DNA of 23,137 nucleotides from JAIBAI01 sp044238875 (GTDB lineage: Bacteria; Bacteroidota; Bacteroidia; M30B66): the NCBI GenBank assembly GCA_044238875.1, contig JBIICM010000016.1, forward strand, positions 1 through 23,137, written 5' to 3'. Below are positions 7,194 through 15,059 of the stretch, in pieces. Each line of letters begins with the position of its first letter. The first letter of the stretch is position 1. Below the pieces are notes generated by a model. It was given only the letters and a program-made list of their open reading frames with translations. It searched no databases and was not told the DNA's origin. The translations under genes were made by a program, and so were the position numbers.

Positions 7194-7859
7194 TCAATGC
7201 CTTTGCCCGAAAATGGCAGATCCAATTCTAACCATGGTGGCGCCCTCTTCAATGGCGATAAGGTAATCGCCGCTCATGCCCATTGATAAGGTGCTGAAGG
7301 AGGGGGTTTCAAGCATTGGACCTGCCTGCATTTTTCTGAAGAAAGCAGCAAGTTTTCTGAACTCTGATCGCACCTGACTGCTGTTGTCGGTAAAGGTCGC
7401 CATGCCCATCAAACCTGCGATCTCCACATGTTGAAAGGTTTTGGTTAGATGCTGATTCAGCAGTGCTTCGGCCTCGCTGTAGCTGAAGCCGAATTTGGTA
7501 GCCTCGCTGGCAATGTGAAGTTGTATCAGACAGGCAATTTTTCGGCCTGCTTTTCCAGCTTCCCTGTCAATTACCGCTAGCAGCTCAGGGCTGTCGACCG
7601 CGTGAATCAGGGATACAAAAGGGGCAATGTATTTTACTTTATTTTTCTGCAGATGACCAATCAGATGCCATTCAATATCCATTGGCAGCACGGTGTGTTT
7701 TTCAACAAGCTCCTGTACGCGGTTCTCTCCAAAGCTGCGCTGCCCTGCCTTGTAGGCTTCCAGAATTGATGCCGGCGGATAGGTTTTGCTAACTGCGATC
7801 AGTTTAACGCCGGGCGGAATTGTTTTTGCCACCCGGCCAAGATTTTCAGCGATTGACAT
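7194..7859 (-). CDS. YggS/PLPBP family pyridoxal-phosphate homeostasis protein
   Basis: A 221-residue fold-type III PLP-binding protein of the YggS/YBL036C/PROSC family. These proteins bind PLP without known enzymatic activity and help keep free PLP and amino/keto-acid pools in balance. The Schiff-base lysine is Lys25 in LIAVSKTYP; other family segments are FGENRVQEL, IEWHLIGHLQKNKVKYI, TKFGF, and the phosphate-binding region SMGMSGDYLIAIEEGATMVRIGSAIFG. I chose ATG at 7859 (MSIAENLG), which matches the family N-terminus; ATG at 7862 is equally possible, and the longer frame to 7880 is unlikely. The start overlaps the end of the DUF1015 gene by 14 bases, implying translational coupling. Its presence in the operon fits with SerC, which is PLP-dependent. 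Confidence 0.95.
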   Translation of the reverse strand: MSIAENLGRVAKTIPPGVKLIAVSKTYPPASILEAYKAGQRSFGENRVQELVEKHTVLPMDIEWHLIGHLQKNKVKYIAPFVSLIHAVDSPELLAVIDREAGKAGRKIACLIQLHIASEATKFGFSYSEAEALLNQHLTKTFQHVEIAGLMGMATFTDNSSQVRSEFRKLAAFFRKMQAGPMLETPSFSTLSMGMSGDYLIAIEEGATMVRIGSAIFGQRH

Positions 7860-9099
7860 CATCAGGTATTTCCAGATCATAAACCACCAAACCGTTTAAA
7901 AGTTTGGGTTCAAACCAGGTTGATTTTGGCGGCATGGTCTTACCGGCATCGCTGAAATCAAAAAACTGTCTGAAACTCACCGGATAAAGTCCGAATGCCA
8001 GCGCCGCCTTGCCGCTTTCCACTTTTTGCCGGAGGGCTGCAGCACCATCAGGCCCGGGCACATAATCAATCCGGGCATCCTTACGGAGGTCTTTAATACC
8101 AAAAACCGGATCCAGAATAAACTGATTGAGCAGCTCAGCGTCGAGCTTTTCATCAGCACCGGCCGGAATCTCCCTGAAACGAAGAGCGTACCAACTGCCA
8201 TCGGTAAACATGCTGAACTCCAGTTTTTCACGCGGACTAAAATCAGGTGACGCTATAGGTTCTATATGAAATGTTTCAGCAAGTTCATCCAGAATTTGTT
8301 GTGTTGATTTTCCATCGGTATCCTTAACGAGCCTGTTAAAGGCAAATAGCTGCAAGTTATGGTCAGGAAAAAAAACACCCATGAAAAAACGCCACGGAGC
8401 GCCGGATGCAGCATCCGGAAAATCTCTGCTAAGCGCTTCACTCAGCAGCACCGAGGATGCCGACCTGTGATGCCCGTCGGCCACATAAACGTGCTGTATG
8501 CCTTTAAACACCTCCTGAATTAACTTGATATCATCTGTGTTATCAATTACCCATAAATATTGCCGATGCTGATCGGTATTGAAATCAGCCCAGGGTTTTT
8601 CAGCTGTCAGCCGGTTCGCCAGTTCATCCATGGCTGAAGAATGCGGATAGGTAAACATGACCGGTTCTGCATTGATGCCCACCACCTTCAGATAATCCTT
8701 TAGTTTTTCTTCTTTGAAGGCCAAGGTTTGCTCATGAATCCGGATGGTATCATTGCGGTAGTCGCCTGATGCAATGGTTGCCACGATACCGGTGTAGGTG
8801 AAATCGGGTTTTTCCTGCCGGTAAATATAAAATGCAGGTTTTTCATGCTGTTTAAACACCCCCTGTGCAGCAAACTGTTCGAATTGCTCCCTGCTGCGCC
8901 GCAGGCTTTCAGGCGCTGCCGGATTGCGCTTTATACCCGCTGCCAGATCGGGCTTGATCACGTGCAGAAAGGAAACCGGGTTGGTGCCGACAATTTGCTC
9001 CACCTCTGCCATCGGGTATTTATCAAAAGGTTTTGATACCACCTGCTGCACGAGTTCCCTGGCTGGAAGGTATCCCCTGAAAGGAAAAATTTCTGCCAT
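7846..9099 (-). CDS. DUF1015 family protein in the serine operon
   Basis: A 417-residue member of DUF1015, a conserved family without an established function to my knowledge. The N-terminus is the family's usual one (MAEIFPFRGYLP), followed by LVQQVVSKPFDKYP and NPVSFLHVIKPD. The central motif VADGHHR has D208, G209, H210, H211 and R212; the C-terminal half contains FPDHNLQLFAFNRLV and ADGS/FGLYPVSFRQFF-like segments. DGHHR resembles the D-G-H-x-R motif of ParB/Srx-fold proteins, the fold that includes free serine kinases, so a role in serine/phosphoserine chemistry is a reasonable guess but only inference. I use ATG at 9099, four bases after the serA stop; the longer frame adds sixteen residues overlapping serA. 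It lies directly between serA and yggS and overlaps the latter. No signal peptide or membrane segment is seen, so it should be cytosolic. Confidence 0.92.
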   Translation of the reverse strand: MAEIFPFRGYLPARELVQQVVSKPFDKYPMAEVEQIVGTNPVSFLHVIKPDLAAGIKRNPAAPESLRRSREQFEQFAAQGVFKQHEKPAFYIYRQEKPDFTYTGIVATIASGDYRNDTIRIHEQTLAFKEEKLKDYLKVVGINAEPVMFTYPHSSAMDELANRLTAEKPWADFNTDQHRQYLWVIDNTDDIKLIQEVFKGIQHVYVADGHHRSASSVLLSEALSRDFPDAASGAPWRFFMGVFFPDHNLQLFAFNRLVKDTDGKSTQQILDELAETFHIEPIASPDFSPREKLEFSMFTDGSWYALRFREIPAGADEKLDAELLNQFILDPVFGIKDLRKDARIDYVPGPDGAAALRQKVESGKAALAFGLYPVSFRQFFDFSDAGKTMPPKSTWFEPKLLNGLVVYDLEIPDDVNR

Positions 9100-9103
9100 T
9101 GAA

Positions 9104-10072
9104 TCAGGCCCTGGCAAAGAAAGCAACAATGGCGTTGGCCATTTCAATGCCTATACGCTCCTGTGCTTCTGCGGTAGATGCACCGATATGCGGGCTCAGG
9201 CTGATACGTACATGCTTCAACAACTCAGTACGGGGTTGCGGCTCATGTTCAAAAACATCCAATCCTGCAAAGCTGATTTTTTGCTCATCAAGCGCCAATA
9301 ACAAGGCATCTTCATCAACCACCCCGCCGCGACTGGCGTTCACAATCGCAGCACCCTTTTTCATGGTTTTAAATTCAGCTGCTCCGATCAGGGCCTTCCC
9401 GTTTACCTTGCCGGGCACATGCAGTGAAATAAAGTCAGCCTGACTGATTACATCTTCGAGTGGCATGGTTGTAATGGTAACAGGCACCGCCGTTTTGGCC
9501 TGCGGAATATCCACCTCAATTACCGCTTCACGAATAAAAGGATCAGAAGCGATTACTTTCATGCCAAGCCCTAGTGCCATTTTTGCCACTGCCTGACCAA
9601 TACGGCCAAAACCAATGATACCGATAGTTTTGCCGCGCAATTCAATACCCGAGGCATACATTTTTTTCAACTGGGCAAATTGGGTATGGCCCTCATCGCG
9701 CATGCGGTGGTTGGCATCCTGCAGAAACCTTGATCCGCTAAACAGATGGGCAAAAACCAATTCCGCAACCGACTGTGAAGAGGAGGCAGGAGTATTGATC
9801 ACTTTAATGCCATGTGCTTCAGCGTACACTACATCAATATTGTCGAGGCCCACCCCGGCCCTGCCTACAAGTTTCAGCCCGGGACATGCCTGCATGAGCG
9901 CCGCAGTTACCTTTGTGGCGCTTCTCACCAGCAAGACATCAAATTTACCCTGGTTGATGGTTTGCGCCAGCTGGCCTTCGGGCGCTTTGGTTGTTTCAAC
10001 AAAAAAGCCGGCTTGTTCGAGCAGGGCTTTTCCGGCATTGTCAATACCGTCGTTTGCTAATATTCTTTTCAT
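9104..10072 (-). CDS. serA: D-3-phosphoglycerate dehydrogenase (short form, no ACT domain)
   Basis: A 322-residue D-2-hydroxyacid dehydrogenase that should oxidise 3-phosphoglycerate to 3-phosphohydroxypyruvate with NAD, the first step of serine synthesis. It shows the substrate region RAGVGLDNID (71-80), the Rossmann motif GIIGFGRIGQA (GFGRIG 154-159) with Asp177 at the NAD-specificity position, and the catalytic triad Arg248 (VNASRGG), Glu277 (FEHEP) and His295 (SPHIGAST). It ends right after the catalytic domain, so it lacks the regulatory ACT and intervening domains of the long forms and probably is not feedback-inhibited by serine through an ACT site. The ATG is three bases after the serC stop, consistent with a serC-serA pair. 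A related hydroxyacid substrate is possible in principle, but the neighbour makes serine synthesis by far the best call. Confidence 0.95.
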   Translation of the reverse strand: MKRILANDGIDNAGKALLEQAGFFVETTKAPEGQLAQTINQGKFDVLLVRSATKVTAALMQACPGLKLVGRAGVGLDNIDVVYAEAHGIKVINTPASSSQSVAELVFAHLFSGSRFLQDANHRMRDEGHTQFAQLKKMYASGIELRGKTIGIIGFGRIGQAVAKMALGLGMKVIASDPFIREAVIEVDIPQAKTAVPVTITTMPLEDVISQADFISLHVPGKVNGKALIGAAEFKTMKKGAAIVNASRGGVVDEDALLLALDEQKISFAGLDVFEHEPQPRTELLKHVRISLSPHIGASTAEAQERIGIEMANAIVAFFARA

Positions 10073-10075
10073 GGT

Positions 10076-11140
10076 TCAGGCGTATTGCTGTTCAAAATGT
10101 TTCATCACACCGGTAAGTACCCGCACGCTTTCAGGATCGAGCGCATTGTACATGGATGCCCTGAAACCACCTACTGAACGGTGCCCCGGCAAACCTACAA
10201 TCCCGGCCTCCTTGAGCAGTGCCGTAAACTGGGCTTCCTTCGAAGGATCTGTTAAAACAAAGTTCGCATTCATCCAGGAGCGGTCTTCAACGGCAACAGT
10301 TCCTTTGAACTGTGAATTGCGGTCAAGTTCTGTATAAAAGATGGAGGCTTTCTCTGCGTTGCGTTTTTCGGCCCATTCAACCCCTCCGTTTCTGTCAAGC
10401 CAGTCGAGGGTAAGCATGCTCACATAAACTGCAAACACCGGTGGTGTATTGTACATAGAGTCAGCCTCTGTATGAATGCGGTAATTGAGCATTGACGGCA
10501 GCTTGCGGGATATTTTCTCAAGCATTTCCTTTTTAATCAGCACCATGGTTGCTCCTGCAGGACCCATGTTTTTTTGCACACCGGCGTAAATCAGATCAAA
10601 GCGCGTTGCATCAAAACGATGACTGAAGATGTCGGATGACATATCGCAAACCAATGGAATTTTGCTTTCCGGGAAGCTGCGCATCTGCGTACCATAAATG
10701 GTATTGTTGGATGTGATGTGGAAATAATCAGCATCAGACGGTACAACATAATCTTTGGGAATATGGCTGAAGTTATCAGACTCAGAGCTGGCTACAACTA
10801 CCGTTTCTCCGTAGAGTTTGGCCTCTTTGATGGCTTTTGAAGCCCATACACCTGTATTTAAGTAGGCTGCTTTTCTATTAAGGAAATTGGCCGGTAACAT
10901 GGAAAACTGCATACTTGCTCCGCCCTGAAGGAACAACACCCGGTAGGCGTCATCAAGCCCCAGTAGCTTTTTAACAAGGGCTTCTGCCCGGTCAAACACC
11001 TCAATTACATTTTTTCCTCTGTGAGAAATTTCAAGCAGCGATAACCCCGAATGGTTGAAATCAAGGCAGGCTTCTGCTGCCTTTTGTAATACCTCTGCCG
11101 GCAGGATACCAGGACCGGCGCTGAAATTATGCATCTTCAT
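10076..11140 (-). CDS. serC: phosphoserine aminotransferase
   Basis: A 354-residue PLP enzyme converting 3-phosphohydroxypyruvate plus glutamate to O-phosphoserine; the same enzyme often serves vitamin B6 synthesis. Features: the NFSAGPGILP start, the SHRGK substrate loop, FLQGGASMQFSMLP, NTGVWASKA, the cofactor-binding CDMSSDIFSH, and the Schiff-base Lys190 in GVQKNMGPAG. The C-terminal GLPGHRSVGGFRASMYNA is the standard family end. Length agrees with family members. ATG at 11140 gives MKMHNFSAGP; the second ATG at 11134 has better spacing to the AGAAGGA sequence and could be the real start. First gene of the six-gene run, driven by the promoter at 11159-11190. No serB-type phosphatase gene is present in the window. 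Confidence 0.97.
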   Translation of the reverse strand: MKMHNFSAGPGILPAEVLQKAAEACLDFNHSGLSLLEISHRGKNVIEVFDRAEALVKKLLGLDDAYRVLFLQGGASMQFSMLPANFLNRKAAYLNTGVWASKAIKEAKLYGETVVVASSESDNFSHIPKDYVVPSDADYFHITSNNTIYGTQMRSFPESKIPLVCDMSSDIFSHRFDATRFDLIYAGVQKNMGPAGATMVLIKKEMLEKISRKLPSMLNYRIHTEADSMYNTPPVFAVYVSMLTLDWLDRNGGVEWAEKRNAEKASIFYTELDRNSQFKGTVAVEDRSWMNANFVLTDPSKEAQFTALLKEAGIVGLPGHRSVGGFRASMYNALDPESVRVLTGVMKHFEQQYA

Positions 11141-11158
11141 TTCCTTCTTTTAAAAAGC

Positions 11159-11190
11159 CAAAGGTAAAAGGATTGAGGGCGCATGGCAAA
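11159..11190 (-). promoter_or_regulatory. promoter of the serC operon (-33 TTTG, -7 TACCTTTG)
   Basis: On the minus strand TTTG (11187-11190) is followed after exactly 20 bases by TACCTTTG (11159-11166), a full match to the Bacteroidota primary-sigma consensus TTTG-N19-21-TAnnTTTG. The predicted start near 11152 would leave a leader of about 12 bases before the serC ATG. The -33 box is formed by the end of the T tract of the preceding terminator. Confidence 0.75.
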
Positions 11191-11219
11191 AAAAAACGCC
11201 CCCGCAAAATGGAGGCGTT
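11188..11219 (-). terminator. Rho-independent terminator of the YwqK-like gene
   Basis: On the minus strand AACGCC-T-CC / GG-G-GGCGTT pairs around an ATTTTGC loop (11195-11219) and runs straight into nine T (A on the plus strand at 11188-11196). It begins about 20 bases after the stop of the upstream gene. Confidence 0.85.
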
Positions 11220-11240
11220 CGATTACTGGTCTTTAAATAC

Positions 11241-11651
11241 TTACCTGATGCGGGTTTCGGCAATCGAATTGCCGTTGGCATCAAAATTCACAGCACTTAC
11301 AATACGATTGGCATCATAGTTAATCTTATAACGGATCATACCGCTTTCATCATAGATTTTCCATTCACCCGATTTTTCTCCGTTTTTGTAAAAGGCTTCT
11401 CCGGTTCGGATGCCATTTTCTGCATAAGAAATCCATGCTCCATCCATTTTACCGCCGGCAAAACGACCCGACTCCATCAGTTTTCCTGAAGGGTAAAAAT
11501 TAAACACCTCGTAGTTTCTGGTGTTGTTATAACGGTAGGTCGATTTTATCATACCATTGTCAAAATAGGTATGAACCTCTTTTACCTGAGCGAAAACTCC
11601 AAAACCCATCAGGGCGAAGATCAAAACAAACAGATTTTTCATGGCATTCAT
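11241..11651 (-). CDS. secreted MORN/YwqK-type repeat protein
   Basis: A 136-residue protein with a clear signal peptide (MKNLFVLIFALMGFGVFAQ, cut after FAQ or before it) and then about five degenerate MORN-like repeats of the kind in the 'YwqK family antitoxin' group (COG2849): YFDNGMIKSTYRY, FYPSGKLMESGRF, GKMDGAWISYAENGIRTGEAFY, KNGEKSGEWKIYDESGMIRY and FDANGNSIAE. In Bacteroidota these proteins are common, secreted and of unknown function; the antitoxin label comes from a Bacillus homologue and is not supported here, since no toxin gene is adjacent. ATG at 11651 and ATG at 11642 are both possible; the latter gives the tidier signal peptide. It is a single-gene unit: a strong terminator follows and a long AT-rich intergenic region precedes it. 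Confidence 0.88.
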   Translation of the reverse strand: MNAMKNLFVLIFALMGFGVFAQVKEVHTYFDNGMIKSTYRYNNTRNYEVFNFYPSGKLMESGRFAGGKMDGAWISYAENGIRTGEAFYKNGEKSGEWKIYDESGMIRYKINYDANRIVSAVNFDANGNSIAETRIR

Positions 11652-11965
11652 TGTTTTATTGTTAAACTGTATTCTATAACGCGAAGTTACACAAATTATT
11701 TACACATCCTTAATATTAAATTAACATTGAAAGTCGCTAAAAGCGTAAATAATTGCTAAATATCATATAATCAAATAATTAAAAATTAACAATGGCTTAA
11801 GATTGGCGGCTTTAAAACCCTCTTTGTTAATAAAATGTTATGAATCGGGGCGCAAAACGGTAGTTTGATAGCCCTTACATGACAGCTGGCCGAAATTTTT
11901 CTTCGCCTTAAAGGGCTTGTTATCAAAAACAAAATAATTTTGCAGCCCTGTTTTAGGGCAAACAC
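11652..11965. other. divergent intergenic region between the YwqK-like gene and kup
   Basis: About 314 AT-rich bases carrying the control signals for both divergent genes. The half near kup contains short complementary segments: AGCCCTT (11870-11876), AAGGGCT (11911-11917), GCCCT (11945-11949) and AGGGC (11955-11959). The middle segment can pair with the first, or alternatively with the third. The last two form a five-base-pair hairpin ending six bases before the kup ATG. I see no open reading frame or known riboswitch class, and no clear promoter for the minus-strand gene. Confidence 0.5.
11935..11942 (+). promoter_or_regulatory. possible kup promoter -7 element (TAATTTTG)
   Basis: TAATTTTG followed by CA matches TAnnTTTG. 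A TTG occurs at 11917-11919, but the spacer of 15 bases is shorter than the usual 19-21, so support is partial. Transcription would start near 11948, giving a leader of under 20 bases. Confidence 0.4.
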
Positions 11966-13918
11966 ATGGGTGAATCCCACCATTCGAACTTTCAAAAGAT
12001 CAGTCTTGCAGGCCTGATTGTAACATTGGGTATTATTTACGGCGATATTGGCACGTCCCCGCTGTATGTAATGAAAGCCATTGTAGGTGGGCGTGAAGTT
12101 AGCCGTGAGCTGATTCTCGGAGCCATATCGTGTATATTCTGGACCCTCACCCTCCAGACCACCCTGAAATATATCGTGCTTACATTAAGGGCTGATAACA
12201 AAGGTGAAGGTGGCATTTTTTCTCTTTACACCCTGGTTAGGCGAACCAAGAAGAAATGGTTGCTTTATCCCGCAATCATCGGTGGTGCTGCGCTATTGGG
12301 CGAAGGAATTATTACTCCGGCTATTTCGGTTTCATCTGCCATTGAAGGTCTAAGGGAACCATATCCGGAGATCAATACAATCCCAATTATCATTGGTATT
12401 CTTTTTCTACTGTTTGCAATTCAGCAGTTCGGCACCAAATCAATTGGCAAACTTTTCGGACCGGTTATGTTTACCTGGTTTCTTATGCTCAGTGTGTTGG
12501 GAATTAGCCAGATAGTTTGCATGCCGGAAATCTTCGGCGCCATCAATCCCGTTTACGCCTATGATTTGCTGGTGCAATATCCCAAAGGTTTCTGGATCCT
12601 CGGTGCCGTATTTCTATGCACCACAGGAGCTGAGGCCCTGTATTCAGATCTGGGGCATTGTGGAAAAAAGAACATCCGTGCCACCTGGGTATTTGTGAAG
12701 ACAGCCCTTCTGCTCAATTATTTTGGACAGGGAGCCTGGCTGCTCCAGCACCATGAAGGAGGGCATGTTGCTGAAGGATTAAACCCTTTTTATGAGTTGA
12801 TGCCCGGTTGGTTTTTCTTCACCGGATTCATCATCTCCACCATTGCAACTGTGGTAGCCAGTCAGGCTTTGATCAGCGGCTCCTTCACACTCATCAATGA
12901 GGCCATCCGGCTCAACCTGTGGCCCAAGGTCAGAATCAGTTATCCCACCGAAATGCGGGGGCAACTGTATATCCCTTCGGTTAACTGGCTGCTTTTTCTG
13001 GGTTGCTCTTCAGTTGTACTTTATTTTCAGGATTCAAGTCACATGGAAGCGGCTTACGGCCTCACCATCATTATCGGGATGATGATGTCGTCGACCCTGC
13101 TTGTTTATTTCATGGGCCTGAAACGCTACAGCAGGGCGATTATCTATGGCTTTATTGTGCTTTACCTTACCGTTGAAACATCCTTTCTTATCGCAAACAT
13201 GAGTAAGGTGGTTGACGGTGGCTGGATTTCCTTGGCCATTGCCTTCATTCTTGCCCTTACCATGTGGATATGGTATGAAGCGCGCAAAATCCGCAACAGT
13301 TATATTGAATTTGTTAATTTATACCAATACCTCCCCATGCTGAAAGATCTGAAAAAGGATCTCAGCATACCCAAATATGCTACTCATCTTGTGTTCCTTA
13401 CCAGCGCTAACATACGTGAACAGGTTGAGTCAAAAATCATATATTCCATCCTGCAAAAACAACCCAAGCGGGCCGACATCTACTGGTTTTTGCATGTAAA
13501 TGTTGTTGATGAGCCATATAAAATGGAATACAAGGTAAACGAGATTGTAGATGATACCGTGATCCGTGTTGATTTCAACCTGGGCTTCCGGGTGGCTCCG
13601 CGTATCAACCTGATGTTCCGCAAGGTGGTTTCTGACCTGGTGAATGGCAAGGAGGTAGATATAGTGAGTCGCTATGAATCACTCAACAAAAATCAGGTGA
13701 TTGGTGATTTTCGTTTTATAGTGCTGGAGAAATTCCTGTCGAACGAAAACGAACTGCCCTTCTATGAAAAAATCATTCTTGATATTTATTTCTTCCTGAA
13801 GAATATCAGTCTTTCGGAGGAAAGAGCATTCGGCCTTGACACCAGCTCGGTGCATATTGAAAAGGTGCCGATGGTGATTGCACCGATGCGCGAAATAAAT
13901 TTAAAGCGGGTAAACTGA
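11966..13918 (+). CDS. kup: KUP/HAK/KT-family potassium uptake transporter
   Basis: A 650-residue inner-membrane K+ transporter, probably proton-coupled like E. coli Kup. The family signatures are all present: LGIIYGDIGTSPLYV (GDIGTSPLY at 26-34), LRADNKGEGGIFSLY (RADNKGEGG at 75-83), LGEGIITPAISVSSAIEGL, a TTGAEALYSDLGHCGKKNIR loop, and SQALISGSFTLINEAIRLNLWPK. About twelve hydrophobic segments fill residues 12-440; the remaining about 210 residues form the soluble C-terminal domain (LVFLTSANIREQVESKIIYSIL, RVDFNLGFR). Length is typical. The start is ATG at 11966 with the expected short N-terminus. It is transcribed alone and converges on the lipoprotein gene 17 bases away. The upstream region carries a possible promoter and small alternative hairpins. 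Confidence 0.97.
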   Translation: MGESHHSNFQKISLAGLIVTLGIIYGDIGTSPLYVMKAIVGGREVSRELILGAISCIFWTLTLQTTLKYIVLTLRADNKGEGGIFSLYTLVRRTKKKWLLYPAIIGGAALLGEGIITPAISVSSAIEGLREPYPEINTIPIIIGILFLLFAIQQFGTKSIGKLFGPVMFTWFLMLSVLGISQIVCMPEIFGAINPVYAYDLLVQYPKGFWILGAVFLCTTGAEALYSDLGHCGKKNIRATWVFVKTALLLNYFGQGAWLLQHHEGGHVAEGLNPFYELMPGWFFFTGFIISTIATVVASQALISGSFTLINEAIRLNLWPKVRISYPTEMRGQLYIPSVNWLLFLGCSSVVLYFQDSSHMEAAYGLTIIIGMMMSSTLLVYFMGLKRYSRAIIYGFIVLYLTVETSFLIANMSKVVDGGWISLAIAFILALTMWIWYEARKIRNSYIEFVNLYQYLPMLKDLKKDLSIPKYATHLVFLTSANIREQVESKIIYSILQKQPKRADIYWFLHVNVVDEPYKMEYKVNEIVDDTVIRVDFNLGFRVAPRINLMFRKVVSDLVNGKEVDIVSRYESLNKNQVIGDFRFIVLEKFLSNENELPFYEKIILDIYFFLKNISLSEERAFGLDTSSVHIEKVPMVIAPMREINLKRVN

Positions 13919-13935
13919 CACCGAAAAGAAGGTGA

Positions 13936-14985
13936 TCAGTAAAAATGGAAATCTCGCGGGATGATACCCGCCAGCCATGTGCCTGTGAGTTTACCTGAAG
14001 CATCGTAGCGCAATACCTCCCCACGTTGTACGTAGTCTTTGGCGTCTGAAACCCAAATGTTGCCGTCGGCAGGGTTTACTGCCAGACCATAAAACAACCG
14101 GCTGCCCTGACTGATCCAAGGGCCGGAAGGCAGGTTGTTATCAGCTATGTTCATCCTGCAGATACCAGTCAGCAGGTAATATAGCGTGTTGCCAACCCCG
14201 TCAATTTTAAGGTTTTTGGGGTGGCTGCCTTCGTCAAATTGAAATGATGCTTCCACCTGACGCAATGAGGGATTTATCTTCCAAAGGCTGCCGGCCGTTT
14301 CAGCAGGCGGCAGGGCTCCTTCGCACAGCACCCAAACCTTTCCGTTGGTATCTTTAACAATGGCTTGAGGAGCATCGCCCACCTTTACCGAGTCAATGAT
14401 CTGATCTTGCTCAGTGTTAATGATGTATAGTTTACTGCGGGTTACGTTGCACACCCATGCCTCTTTGCCGATCAGCAACATTTGTTCAGTCCAGCCCTTA
14501 CACTCAACAGCGCCGGTTTTCTGACCCGTGAGGCGATCAAGAATATGTATCACTCCTGCATAAATATCACTGACATACACTTTTTGGTTAACGGGCAGCA
14601 TATACCTGGGTGCCTTTAAGGGCTGAATGGTACCTCTGGATTTAAAATCTTCAAGACTCACCCGTTCAATTTTCATGGAGTTATTGACCACGAGCCAGGC
14701 CTGTTGATCAAAAACGTTAACTGATTGCAATACATCACCCAGCGGCCGCTGATTGGCAGCAGTGAATACGTTAGTATGCAGTTTCCCTGTTTCGAGGTCA
14801 ATCAGGTCAAGGCTGGCATTGCCCCAGTTGAAGGTGCCTTCGTTCAGCACCAGCACCGATTTCCCGGCCTTAGCTTTTGGAGGAAGCTGGGGCGGGGCAT
14901 CTTTTTTACAGGATGAGCCGGATAGTGATAAGAAAAAAATCATCAAACCTACAACACCCATAGTGTTTAAAAAATATCCCCTCAT
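13936..14985 (-). CDS. beta-propeller (YncE/DUF5074-like) lipoprotein
   Basis: A 349-residue exported protein. The N-terminus has a hydrophobic segment (LNTMGVVGLMIFFLSLSGSS) followed by CKKD; Cys26 is the probable lipidation site, although the residue at -3 is Gly rather than the usual Leu, so the lipobox is imperfect. The rest is built of repeated blades typical of YncE/DUF5074 propellers: SLDLIDLETGKLH, VYVSDIYAGVIHILDRLTGQ, LYIINTEQDQIIDSVKVGDAPQAIVKDTNGKVWVLCEG, and YGLAVNPADGNIWVSDAKDYVQRGEVLRYDASG. In Bacteroidota such lipoproteins are often encoded with TonB-dependent receptors, but none is present here, so the ligand is unknown. I use ATG at 14985; the longer frame begins with GTG and adds five residues. 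It has a good -7 element at 15023-15030 and lies divergently from the MATE gene. Confidence 0.85.
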   Translation of the reverse strand: MRGYFLNTMGVVGLMIFFLSLSGSSCKKDAPPQLPPKAKAGKSVLVLNEGTFNWGNASLDLIDLETGKLHTNVFTAANQRPLGDVLQSVNVFDQQAWLVVNNSMKIERVSLEDFKSRGTIQPLKAPRYMLPVNQKVYVSDIYAGVIHILDRLTGQKTGAVECKGWTEQMLLIGKEAWVCNVTRSKLYIINTEQDQIIDSVKVGDAPQAIVKDTNGKVWVLCEGALPPAETAGSLWKINPSLRQVEASFQFDEGSHPKNLKIDGVGNTLYYLLTGICRMNIADNNLPSGPWISQGSRLFYGLAVNPADGNIWVSDAKDYVQRGEVLRYDASGKLTGTWLAGIIPRDFHFY

Positions 14986-15022
14986 GGTTGCTGGCTTCAC
15001 TTCAATTAAAATAAATCACCGA

Positions 15023-15030
15023 CAAAGATA
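15023..15030 (-). promoter_or_regulatory. possible -7 element for the lipoprotein gene (TATCTTTG)
   Basis: The minus strand reads TATCTTTG, a full TAnnTTTG match, 37 bases before the ATG at 14985, giving a leader of about 30 bases. No TTG is seen at the -33 distance. Confidence 0.4.
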
Positions 15031-15059
15031 AGAGAGGCTGAACCTTGTTTCTTTGCGGT

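Noticed and set aside
9615..10337. 240-codon plus-strand frame antisense to serA/serC
   Set aside because: It is the reverse shadow of two well-recognised enzymes; its composition (many Ser, Pro, Cys, Trp) is typical of antisense translation.
11241..11651. YwqK-like gene as antitoxin of a toxin-antitoxin pair
   Set aside because: The protein is secreted, and no adjacent toxin-like gene exists; the label is inherited from a distant homologue.
11786..11995. 69-codon minus-strand frame across the kup start
   Set aside because: It overlaps the kup N-terminus and upstream control region and shows no family features or start signals.
13914..13940. Hairpin between kup and the lipoprotein gene as terminator
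   Set aside because: CTGACACC / GGTGATCAG pairs with a bulge, but there is no T tract on either side and it overlaps the ends of both genes.
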